Assembly: GCF_000389965.1 (NCBI RefSeq)
Contig: NC_021191.1
Location: 993,501-1,057,500, forward strand
Source of the DNA: Actinoplanes sp. N902-109
Lineage (GTDB): Bacteria; Actinomycetota; Actinomycetes; Mycobacteriales; Micromonosporaceae
Direction: 5' to 3'
Length of the DNA stretch: 64,000 nucleotides
Below, piece by piece: positions 56,464-64,000 of this stretch. The number at the start of each line of letters is the position of its first letter. The stretch's first letter is position 1. Under the pieces are notes generated by a model. That model did not search any database. It saw nothing but the letters and a program-made list of their open reading frames with translations, and had not been told where the DNA came from. A program made the position numbers and the translations under genes.

Positions 56464-57642
56464 TCAGCTCAGCACGTGCCAGCGTCCGCTGCGGGCGACC
56501 AGCAGGGTCAGCGCCTGCGGCATCAACCCGGAGTGGTTGTCCGGGGTGAGCCGGATCGGGCCGGAGAAGCCGTCGGTCTGCGAGGTCTCGAGCACGTCGC
56601 GGATGCGCTGGCGGTCGTTGCCGGCCCGTTCCACCGCGTCGGCGATCAGGGTGATCGCGTCCGCGCCGAACGAGGCGACGCCGGAGTAGCTGCCGTAGCG
56701 GGCCGTGTAGTCGCGGAACCACTGCTTGCGTGCGGCCTTCGCCGGAGTGGTCGCGATGACGTCCTCGATCGCCAGCACCTGGGTGAACACCATCATCGTG
56801 CTCTCGGTGGCCTTGGCCGCCTCCTGCGGCACGAACAAATCACCGGCGGCTGCCGCGTCGAAGTAGACGCTGCCCTTGAACTTGGCTGCCTTGGCGGCGC
56901 TCACGGCAAGCGTGGCCTGATCCGAACCGGTCAGCACGACCAGCGCGTCGGGCTGCGAGTCGGTCAGCGTGCCGACGCTCTGGGTCACGTCCGTGGCCGT
57001 CGGCTTGATCGCCAGCTGGTTGGTGATCGCGATGTTCGCGTTGTTGAGGGTGGCGGCGCCGGTGATCTCCGAGGTCATGTGCTGGAGGGCACCCTTGCCG
57101 TACAGGTTGTCGGTGTAGAGGATCGCCACCTTTTTCTTCTTGGCACGGATCAACTCGTCGGTGAGGGCGGCCGCGTCGTCACCGCTGTTGGGCCCGATCT
57201 TGAAGATGTAGCGCCGGTTGTCGACAGGTGTGGCGATCTGGTCGGACGGTGCCAGCGCGATGGTCGGCAGGTGCTTGTCGTTGAGCGGTTTGACCGCGCC
57301 CACCGTGCACTCGTCGCAGAAGCCGGTGACCAGCGCGGCCACCTGGGCGTCGTCGGCGAAGGCGTTGATGTTGCGCAGCGACGTGATGGGGTCCGACTTG
57401 TTGTCCTGGATGCGGAGCACCAGGTTGTACTTGCCCAACTGACCTGAGGCGTTCAACTGCTCGACCCGGAGCTGGAGGGCGCGGGCGTAGGCCGCGTCCA
57501 CCGCCGAGCCCGAGGCCAGGTCGGCGCCGATCACGATGTCCGTCTTGGCGCTGGCCTGGCTGCCCGAGTCGCAGCCGGCCAGGGCGGTCAGGGCGAGCGC
57601 CGAGGCGGCGACGGACGCGGTCAGGCGGCGGGGGAGCCTCAC
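56464..57642 (-). CDS. Leu/Ile/Val-type (type I) periplasmic binding lipoprotein
   Basis: 392 residues. Signal peptide with lipobox ALAGC, then a type I binding fold: DIVIGADLASGSAVDAAYAR, FKIGPNSGDDAAALT, KKVAILYTDNLYGKGAL. Such proteins bind amino acids or related polar solutes for LIV-type importers. No permease or ATPase genes accompany it, so it is an orphan or a sensory receptor. GTG start behind AGGAGG. Confidence 0.85.
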   Translation of the reverse strand: MRLPRRLTASVAASALALTALAGCDSGSQASAKTDIVIGADLASGSAVDAAYARALQLRVEQLNASGQLGKYNLVLRIQDNKSDPITSLRNINAFADDAQVAALVTGFCDECTVGAVKPLNDKHLPTIALAPSDQIATPVDNRRYIFKIGPNSGDDAAALTDELIRAKKKKVAILYTDNLYGKGALQHMTSEITGAATLNNANIAITNQLAIKPTATDVTQSVGTLTDSQPDALVVLTGSDQATLAVSAAKAAKFKGSVYFDAAAAGDLFVPQEAAKATESTMMVFTQVLAIEDVIATTPAKAARKQWFRDYTARYGSYSGVASFGADAITLIADAVERAGNDRQRIRDVLETSQTDGFSGPIRLTPDNHSGLMPQALTLLVARSGRWHVLS

Positions 57643-58114
57643 TGGGGGTGCCTCCTAGAGGGCGGAGACGGGACGCGATGTGTCCCGGGAAACGCAACGT
57701 TGTCCGGAGTGGACCGGCTCGACACGGACAGCCCGTCCGTCCAATCGCGCCAAACCTTGCCAACGTGAGGGGGCCTGGTCAAGCCGTGGTCAGCGTACTG
57801 CGCGGGATGATCATCTCATATAGTGGTTGGAATCTTGATGGACAGTTGTAATTGTGTCGATACGCAGGGTGTCGATGCCTACATTTGTGCACGTCAAAGC
57901 GTACGGAGTGTCGATTGTCGACCCGAACGGCTGATTGCTTCCGCTTCGTGAAGGGTGTTTCCGGTCAGTACCGGACTTCCCAAAGTGTTGCCGACTCTGA
58001 TGAAATCGCGGCCGTGCCGAGTGGGGCACGTGCTCTGCCGCCGGTGGTCGGCTGGGCCCGGAAGTGCGGTCCGGGCGGGCGACAAGATGCGGGGATGATC
58101 AGCGAGGAGATGTC
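57643..58114. other. Divergent intergenic region before the cvn operon
   Basis: 472 nt without a convincing gene. Its middle is less GC-rich than the surroundings. TTGATG (57835-57840) and GATACG (57859-57864), 18 nt apart, and an isolated TATAGT (57819-57824) are promoter candidates toward the kinase gene. The Shine-Dalgarno GAGGAG (58104-58109) serves the kinase start. Confidence 0.4.
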
Positions 58115-61100
58115 GTGAGCACCGGATCTTTGGCCCAGGCTTCGACCCGTCCCGCCGGCTCCGCCGTCAGCCCAGCCCCGGGCAGCGACGACGGGCCGGG
58201 CGGCGAGACCGCCGGCCGTGGCCGCCGCAGCCGGTTGCCCCGGCTGCAGGACGCCCGCATCCGGTCCAAGCTGGCCCTCATCCTCTTCGTACCGCTGGTG
58301 GCCGTGCTCGCCCTCGCGACCGTCCGGCTCGTCGACATCGGCATCCAGGCCGTCGACGCCAGCCGGGTCGAGGACCTGACCAGGCTGTCCACCGACATCT
58401 CCCAGGTCACCCAGTCGATGCACAACGAGCGGATGGCCGCCGCGCAGTACCTGGCCACGCCGGGTGCCAAGGCCGACGCCGCCGGCGGCTACAACGCGTT
58501 CGTCGCGCGCACCGACGAGTGGATCGACAAGTACAGCGCCGACCGCAAGACGCTGGACAGCCCGCCGGCCGCCGTCGAGGCCCGGCTGGACCGGATCGAC
58601 GACCACCTGCGCACGCTCGACGCCACCCGGCGCAAGATCGCCGAACGCGACCAGATCGCGGTGTCCGAGGCCGTGCTGCGCTACAGCGTCGTGCTCACCG
58701 ACCTGGTCGGCTATGGCGAGGACCTGAGCCAGTACGCCGGTGACGGCGAGGTCGCCGACAGCCTGCGCGCCGTGTCCGCGTTCGCCCGGGCCAAGGCGGG
58801 CACCGCCGAGCAGGAAGCCGTCACCTACGCGGCCCGCGTCTCCGGCCCGATCAGCGCCGAGCAGCTGTCCTCGTTCACCGCGACGCAGACCAGCCAGCAG
58901 GAGGCGCTGGAGAGCTTCGCCCTGGTGGCCACCACCGACCAGCAGAACCTGGTGGACCGCACGGTCACCGGTGACGCGGTCAACCTCGCCGACACGACCA
59001 CCACACAGGTGGTCCGCGGTGAGCCGGTCACGCCCAAGGACATCAGCGACTCGCTCGGTGGCGTCGTCGACCTGATGCGCTGGGCCGAGCAGCGGCTCGA
59101 GTCGCAGGCGTTGCAGCAGGCCAGCGATCGCAGCGCGGCGGTCAGCCGGCAGGCGGCCGTGGAGGCCGGGCTGGTGCTGCTGGTGCTGGTGCTGGCCATC
59201 GCGCTGGCGGTCATGCTGGCCCGGTCGCTCAACCAGTCGCTGCGCCGGCTGCGGGAAGGCGCCCTCGCGGTGGCCAACCGCGACCTGCCCGACGCGGTCG
59301 CCCGGCTGCGCGACGTGCGCAACCTCGGCGACGGTGGCGCGGACGACATCGTGCGCCAGGTACGCGACCCGATCCGGCTCACCAACCGCGACGAGGTCGG
59401 CCAGGTGGCGCAGGCGTTCAACGTGGTCCACCGCGAGGCGGTCCGCATCGCGGCCGAGCAGGCGGCACTGCGCACCAGCGTCTCGGCGATGTTCCTCAAC
59501 CTCGCTCGCCGCTCGCAGAGCCTGGTCGACCGCATGATCGGCGAGCTCGACCAGATCGAGCGCGGCGAGGAGGACCCCAAGCGGCTGGCCCAGCTGTTCG
59601 AGCTCGACCACCTCGCCACCCGGATGCGCCGCAACGACGAGAACCTGCTGGTGCTCGCCGGTGCCGACTCCAGCGCGCCGCGCCGCGAGGACGCGCTCGT
59701 GGTCGACGCCCTGCGTGCCGCCCAGTCCGAGGTCGAGCTGTACAACCGCATCGAGTTCGGCACGGTCGACACGGACATCTCGATCACTGCCATCGCTGTC
59801 AACGATGTCGTCCGGCTCGTCGCCGAGCTGCTCGACAACGCGACCCGGTTCTCGCCGCCCAACACGGTGGTGGTGGCCGACGGCCGCCGCATCCGTGACT
59901 ACGTGGTGATCCAGGTGGAGGACCGCGGCCTGGGCATGTCCGAGGAACAGATGGACAGCCTCAACCGCCGCCTCGCCGAGCCGCCGGACGTCGACGTGGC
60001 CGCGTTCCGCCTGATGGGTCTGGCCGTGGTCAGCCGGCTGGCCGGCCGCTACGGCATCCGGGTCGAGCTGCGCGCCAACATCGAGGGCGGCACGGTCGCG
60101 CAGGTGATCCTGCCCAACAGCATCGTGGTGCTGCCGAACAACCGGCCGCTGGACCCGCCGCCGACGCGCGGCCGTCAGATCGACCCGGCGCCGACCGGCG
60201 GCTGGACCGACACGACCGCGCTCGGGCGCACCGGCACGGCGACGGCGACCCTGCCCGCGCTCTCTCCCGACCCGTGGCAGCAGCAGTCCGGCACCGACTA
60301 CGCCCGGGCCGGCTCGGGCGGCATCTCGGCGCCGCAGCAGCAACCGGCTCTTCCGCAGCACCCGCTGCTCCCGGCCGCGCCGTCGCAGCAGCCCCACACG
60401 GGGGAGGGCTTCCCCAGCCCCAACCGCCCGGTGCTGCCCAAGCGCGGCCTGGAGGAGCAGCGGCCCGCCCTGCCCACCCGGGTGGCCCAGCCGATCGACG
60501 CGGCACCGGCCTACGACGCCGGGGCAGTCGCCTCGCCGACGATGGCATATCCGACCATGCAGCAACGAACCGCCAGTGACCTGCAGATCGCCCAGCAGGT
60601 GTCACCCGCCGGTGGCTGGGGTGCCGCGCTGGCCGCGATGCCGCCCGCCCCGCCGCCGCCCGCCGCACCGCACCAGGAGGAGCGCACCGAGGGTGCGCCG
60701 ATCTTCCTGCAGATGCAGCAGAGCTGGTTCAAGGGCCACGAGGACTCGGTCAACGAGGAGTGGAGCATGCCGACAGCGGGCTACGCCCCACCGCCGAACC
60801 CGCCGAGCGGCTCGGGTGCCACGGTGACCGCCCAGGCCGCTCCGGCGGCGGCACCGGCCTCCCCGGCGGCGGCACCGGCCGCTCCGGCGCCGGCTCGCGC
60901 GGCTACTGCCCCCAGGCCGGCGGCGGCACCGGCATCGCCGGCCCCTCCGGCCGTACCGGCGGCAGCAGCCCGCACCGCAAACGCGGGGCAGAATGGATCG
61001 CGATCGGCGCAAGCCGGTCCGGACAGCGGCAACCAGTCGCTTCCCCGGCAGCGTCGCTCTGCCGAGGACGCCTGGCGGACCGCGGCCGATGAAGGATGGC

Positions 61101-61348
61101 AGCGGGCGATGGCGGCGGCGCAACCCACCGTCACCGACACCACCCGCTCCGGGCTGCCCAAGCGGACCCCCCAGGCCCAGCTTGTGCCGGGTGGGGTACA
61201 GAGCACACCGCTCAACCAGCAACGGCGCAGTCCGGACGAAGTGCGCGGGCTTCTCTCCGCGTATCACCGAGGCGTGCAACGAGGGCGTACGGCCGGCAGT
61301 GAAGAAGCTGCCGCGGGCGCCCATGCTCCGAAGGAGAACGGACAGTGA
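58115..61348 (+). CDS. Nitrate/nitrite-sensor-type histidine kinase, CvnA-like
   Basis: 1077 residues. First helix at about 51-72, then an extracytoplasmic NIT-like helical sensor domain to about 350, second helix at 351-370 and a HAMP-like region. The dimerisation segment (LARRSQSLVDRMI, then ELDHLATRMRRNDENLLVLAG) carries the histidine. ATPase motifs: VRLVAELLDNATRFSPPN (near 575) and EDRGLGMS (near 602). Residues beyond ~680 are Pro/Ala/Gln-rich and probably disordered. GTG behind GAGGAG. It is the first gene of a conservon and overlaps the next gene by GTGA. Confidence 0.9.
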   Translation: MSTGSLAQASTRPAGSAVSPAPGSDDGPGGETAGRGRRSRLPRLQDARIRSKLALILFVPLVAVLALATVRLVDIGIQAVDASRVEDLTRLSTDISQVTQSMHNERMAAAQYLATPGAKADAAGGYNAFVARTDEWIDKYSADRKTLDSPPAAVEARLDRIDDHLRTLDATRRKIAERDQIAVSEAVLRYSVVLTDLVGYGEDLSQYAGDGEVADSLRAVSAFARAKAGTAEQEAVTYAARVSGPISAEQLSSFTATQTSQQEALESFALVATTDQQNLVDRTVTGDAVNLADTTTTQVVRGEPVTPKDISDSLGGVVDLMRWAEQRLESQALQQASDRSAAVSRQAAVEAGLVLLVLVLAIALAVMLARSLNQSLRRLREGALAVANRDLPDAVARLRDVRNLGDGGADDIVRQVRDPIRLTNRDEVGQVAQAFNVVHREAVRIAAEQAALRTSVSAMFLNLARRSQSLVDRMIGELDQIERGEEDPKRLAQLFELDHLATRMRRNDENLLVLAGADSSAPRREDALVVDALRAAQSEVELYNRIEFGTVDTDISITAIAVNDVVRLVAELLDNATRFSPPNTVVVADGRRIRDYVVIQVEDRGLGMSEEQMDSLNRRLAEPPDVDVAAFRLMGLAVVSRLAGRYGIRVELRANIEGGTVAQVILPNSIVVLPNNRPLDPPPTRGRQIDPAPTGGWTDTTALGRTGTATATLPALSPDPWQQQSGTDYARAGSGGISAPQQQPALPQHPLLPAAPSQQPHTGEGFPSPNRPVLPKRGLEEQRPALPTRVAQPIDAAPAYDAGAVASPTMAYPTMQQRTASDLQIAQQVSPAGGWGAALAAMPPAPPPPAAPHQEERTEGAPIFLQMQQSWFKGHEDSVNEEWSMPTAGYAPPPNPPSGSGATVTAQAAPAAAPASPAAAPAAPAPARAATAPRPAAAPASPAPPAVPAAAARTANAGQNGSRSAQAGPDSGNQSLPRQRRSAEDAWRTAADEGWQRAMAAAQPTVTDTTRSGLPKRTPQAQLVPGGVQSTPLNQQRRSPDEVRGLLSAYHRGVQRGRTAGSEEAAAGAHAPKENGQ

Positions 61349-61755
61349 CCAGGCCCCCCACCATGCAGGACATGGGCTGGCTGCTCAGCAACTTCGCCGA
61401 CAGCGTGGCCGGTATCGCCCACGTCGTCGCGGTTTCCGCCGACGGGCTGCTGCTGGCCTCCTCGCGGGATCTGCCGGCGGACCGAGCCGACCAGCTTGCC
61501 GCGATCACGTCGGGTGTGGTCAGTCTGACCGACGGTGCGTCGCGGATGTTCAACGCCGGCGCGGTGCAACAGACGATCATCGAGATGGACAGCGGCTACC
61601 TGTTCCTGATGTCCATCAGCGACGGTTCGTCGATGGCGGTCCTGGCGGCGCGCAGCTGCGACGTCGGCCAGGTCGGCTACGAGATGGCGCTGCTGGTCGA
61701 ACGCGTCGGCGCGGCGCTCGTGCCCGCTCCGCGTGAGGCCGTTGCGCATCACTGA
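61345..61755 (+). CDS. Roadblock/LC7-domain protein, CvnB-like
   Basis: 136 residues, a single roadblock/LC7 domain: MGWLLSNFADSVAGIAHVVAVSADGLLLA, then DLPADRADQLAAITSG. Such proteins act as partners or regulators of small Ras-like GTPases; here the partner should be the CvnD-like protein. GTG in a four-base overlap with the kinase gene, so translation is likely coupled. Confidence 0.92.
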   Translation: MTRPPTMQDMGWLLSNFADSVAGIAHVVAVSADGLLLASSRDLPADRADQLAAITSGVVSLTDGASRMFNAGAVQQTIIEMDSGYLFLMSISDGSSMAVLAARSCDVGQVGYEMALLVERVGAALVPAPREAVAHH

Positions 61756-61805
61756 GGTGAGTCCCCAAGCCCGTCCGACCACAGCCACGAGGAGGTGACC
61801 GCAGG

Positions 61806-62159
61806 ATGAGCGACCCGAGAGGCAACCTGGTCCGTCCGTACGCGGTCACCCGGGGCCGGACGGAACCGCGCCGGGACATCCCCATCGAAGCGGTCATGGT
61901 TGCCAGCCAGGCCGCCGTTCAGGAAGCCCGGTTCGCCGGGCACGACAAGTACCGCATCGCCGTGCTGTGCGAACCCAGGGCGCAGTCGCTGGCCGAGATC
62001 GCGGCCTACAGCCGACTCCCCCTGGGAGTTGCCCGGGTCATCGTCGCCGACATGGTCGCCGACGGGATGTTGTCGCTGCACAGCGCCGCTCCCAAGGAAG
62101 GGTTCACGGAGCGGATGGATCTGCTGGAAAGGGTGTTGAGTGGACTTCGCAAGCTCTGA
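61806..62159 (+). CDS. DUF742 protein, CvnC-like
   Basis: 117 residues. The DUF742 core is visible: GNLVRPYAVTRGRTEP, CEPRAQSLAEIAAYSRLPLGV and ARVIVADMVADGML, giving a winged-helix-like fold. ATG behind GAGGTGACCGCAGG. It always pairs with the LC7 protein and the GTPase in conservons; its exact role is unsettled. It overlaps the GTPase gene by 20 nt. Confidence 0.92.
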   Translation: MSDPRGNLVRPYAVTRGRTEPRRDIPIEAVMVASQAAVQEARFAGHDKYRIAVLCEPRAQSLAEIAAYSRLPLGVARVIVADMVADGMLSLHSAAPKEGFTERMDLLERVLSGLRKL

Positions 62160-62760
62160 GCGGGCGGGGGCGCATCCCAAGGAGATCACCTCCGCGAAGA
62201 TCGTCGTCGCTGGTGGCTTCGGCGTCGGCAAGACGACGCTGGTCGGTGCGGTCTCCGAGATCGAACCTCTGACCACCGAGGCCCAGATGACCTCGGCCGG
62301 CCAGGGGATCGACGACGCGTCCAAGGTCCCGGGCAAAGAGACCACCACGGTGGCGATGGACTTCGGCCGGATCACCATGGCCGACGACCTGATCCTCTAT
62401 CTGTTCGGCACACCGGGCCAGACCCGTTTCTGGTTCATGTGGGACGAGCTCATCCGCGGTGCGGTGGGCGCGGCTGTCCTGGTGGACACCCGGCGCATCT
62501 CCGACGCCTTCGCGCCGCTCGACTACTTCGAGAACAGGCACCTGCCGTATCTGGTGGCGCTCAACTGCTTCGACGGCGCCCCCCGGTACGAGCCGGAGGA
62601 GGTGCGCGAGGCACTGGCCATCGCGCCGAACGTGCCGTTGATGCTGTGCGACGCGCGCAACCGTGAGTCGGTCAAGGCCGTCCTGGTGGGCGTGGTGGAG
62701 CACGCGATGCGCACGCTGGTGGCTGAGCAGGGGCGCGGCTTCCCGACCCCGGTCGGCTGA
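62140..62760 (+). CDS. Ras-like GTP-binding protein, CvnD-like
   Basis: 206 residues. Walker A is GGFGVGKTT (about residue 24) and the switch II motif is FGTPGQTRFWFMW. The base-recognition motif reads LNCFDG instead of NKxD, as in this family. It starts at GTG at 62140, within the DUF742 gene. The four genes resemble a membrane receptor linked to a small G-protein. A terminator follows. Confidence 0.93.
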   Translation: MDFASSERAGAHPKEITSAKIVVAGGFGVGKTTLVGAVSEIEPLTTEAQMTSAGQGIDDASKVPGKETTTVAMDFGRITMADDLILYLFGTPGQTRFWFMWDELIRGAVGAAVLVDTRRISDAFAPLDYFENRHLPYLVALNCFDGAPRYEPEEVREALAIAPNVPLMLCDARNRESVKAVLVGVVEHAMRTLVAEQGRGFPTPVG

Positions 62761-62776
62761 CGCGGGCTTTCGCGCA

Positions 62777-62808
62777 ACCGGCGCCGGCCTTTCGGTCGGC
62801 GCCGGTTT
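62777..62808 (+). terminator. Hairpin terminator after the cvn operon
   Basis: ACCGGCGCCGGCC (62777-62789) pairs with GGTCGGCGCCGGT around TTTC (13 pairs including one G-U), followed by TTT. It ends the kinase-GTPase operon. Confidence 0.85.
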
Positions 62809-62895
62809 CTGCTGAGCCGCTGCGCTTCGGCTGCGCCTTTGGTTGAGGCGGGCCCGGGCTGCGTTTCTCGGCGCGCGTGCTTTGCCGCGCCTTTT

Positions 62896-64000
62896 TCAGG
62901 CGGGCAGTCGGTAGCCGCGTTTGACCACGGTCTGGATGACGCCGGGGGCGCCCAGGCCGGCGCGCAGCCGTGCGACCGCCATCTCGACCGCGTGCTCGTC
63001 GGCACCTCGCGGCAGCGCGCGCAGCAGGGCCGCCCGGGAGAGCACCCGACCCGGCGTACTGGCCAGGGCGCGGAGCACCGCCATCGGCGCCGGCGCCAGC
63101 GGCTTCAGATCCCCGTCGACGATCGCCGCGTGCCCGCGCAGGGTCAGCGAGTGCCCCGCCACCTCGATGCTCAAGGCGCGCTTGGGCAATTCCTCGACAA
63201 TGGTACGGACCAGAGCACTCAACCGGGCCCGGGCGGGAGCCACCACGGGCACGTCGTGCTTGCGCAGCGGCGCCGCCGTAACGGGACCGACGCACGCCGC
63301 CAGCACATCCGCCCGCAGCGCCGCCAGCACCGGCTCCGCCTCCGGGCCGGCCGCCCGCAGCAACGCGCCGACCGCGGGTGCTGACGTGAACGTCACCGCG
63401 TCGACCAGCCGCCCGGCGATCAGGTCCACCAGCCGGTGCAGCGGTGCCGGATCGACCGGCGGCGCCCAGCGATAGACCGGCACCTCGATCACCCGCGCCC
63501 CGGCGGCCTGCAGCCCCTCGGTGTACTCGGGCTGGCTCTCACCGTGCAGTTGCATCGCCACGGTCAGCCCGGTGAGCCCGCGGGCGGTCAGGTGGTCGAC
63601 GACTTCCTCGTAGCTCTCGCCGTCGGGCGACCAGTCGTCCGGCAGCCCGGCCGAGCGTACGGCGGCCCGCGCCTTGGGCCCGCGAGTCACCAGATAGGCC
63701 CCGGACAGCACCGTGCGCAGCGGTTCGGCCAGCCCCCAGCCCTCGGCCGCCTCGAGCCAGCCACGCATGCCGATGCCGGTGTTGACCAGCACGATGTCCG
63801 GGGGAGTGGCCAGGCAGGCCCGGGTCGCGGCGCGCAGCTCGGCGTCGTCGGCGATGGGCACGATGCGCAGCGCCGGGGCGAGCACCACCCGGGCCCCGCG
63901 GTTTTCCAGCAGGCCGGCCAGTTCGTCGCGGCGATGATCGGAGGTGACCCCGATCGTGTACCCGGACAGCGATGCCGCCGGCTCCGCGAGCGCCGAAGAG
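62896..64000 (-). CDS. Uroporphyrinogen-III synthase fused to winged-helix domain, partial
   Basis: 368 codons are visible; the 5' end is cut by the window edge. The HemD part begins with GYTIGVTSDHRRDELAGLL close to the edge and includes VTFTSAPAVGALL. The last ~95 residues are an OmpR-type winged helix (LAPAPMAVLRALASTPGRVL, then HAVEMAVARLRAGLG and VVKRGYRLPA). Such fusions occur in actinobacteria beside nitrogen-assimilation genes and may regulate transcription. A GTG at 63888 is an internal codon, not the start, because conserved HemD sequence precedes it. Confidence 0.85.
   Translation of the reverse strand, partial: SSALAEPAASLSGYTIGVTSDHRRDELAGLLENRGARVVLAPALRIVPIADDAELRAATRACLATPPDIVLVNTGIGMRGWLEAAEGWGLAEPLRTVLSGAYLVTRGPKARAAVRSAGLPDDWSPDGESYEEVVDHLTARGLTGLTVAMQLHGESQPEYTEGLQAAGARVIEVPVYRWAPPVDPAPLHRLVDLIAGRLVDAVTFTSAPAVGALLRAAGPEAEPVLAALRADVLAACVGPVTAAPLRKHDVPVVAPARARLSALVRTIVEELPKRALSIEVAGHSLTLRGHAAIVDGDLKPLAPAPMAVLRALASTPGRVLSRAALLRALPRGADEHAVEMAVARLRAGLGAPGVIQTVVKRGYRLPA

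Noticed and set aside
57965..60565. 866-codon minus-strand open frame opposite the sensor kinase
   Set aside because: The plus-strand frame has clear kinase motifs; the minus frame has only biased composition.

Overview
The window is high-GC actinobacterial chromosome, most likely from a Micromonosporaceae member such as Actinoplanes. This is inferred from gene order, heavy use of GTG and TTG starts, four-base ATGA/GTGA gene overlaps, leaderless promoters, and actinobacterial families (zinc-type S14, DUF1707 proteins, a cvn/conservon operon, and a HemD fused to a winged helix). I could run no database search, so family names come from recognised motifs.

Layout. 49-2583: a membrane GGDEF/EAL protein. 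2716-4841: tRNA-Thr, tRNA-Met, rpmG, two MaoC/FAS1-type dehydratase genes, tRNA-Trp and secE. 4869-15851: nusG, rplA, rplJ, rplL, rpoB, rpoC. The gene for L11 (rplK), normally between nusG and rplA, is absent. An RNA hairpin resembling the L1 autoregulatory site remains directly before rplA. 15946-16861: two small membrane proteins. 17254-21618: str operon (rpsL, rpsG, fusA, tuf). 22009-39952: S10, spc and alpha clusters (rpsJ through rplQ, with secY, adk, map, infA and rpoA). They are interrupted between map and infA by a tandem pair of DUF1707 membrane proteins. truA follows.

40882-45762 is an accessory stretch: an SDR oxidoreductase divergent from an XRE/MmyB-like regulator, an unknown membrane-anchored protein, a small SAM methyltransferase and an ABC-F ATPase. 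45770-51393 is a complete thiamine operon under a TPP riboswitch: thiE, thiO, thiS, thiG, a TenI-like gene, thiD and thiC. 51398-57642 holds a secreted guanyl-specific ribonuclease, a proline-rich membrane protein, an F420-type LLM oxidoreductase, an NMT1-like ABC importer lacking an adjacent ATPase, and a Leu/Ile/Val-type binding lipoprotein. 58115-62760 is a complete conservon (CvnA sensor kinase, CvnB roadblock, CvnC DUF742, CvnD GTPase). The right edge cuts a HemD/winged-helix fusion.

The first 40 kb is essentially the transcription and translation machinery. It carries several regulatory RNAs, and one 19-nt leader motif occurs upstream of rpsL, rpsJ and infA. The most notable anomaly is the missing rplK. 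The most coherent signalling module is the cvn operon. I found no CRISPR array, insertion sequence, prophage or biosynthetic gene cluster.
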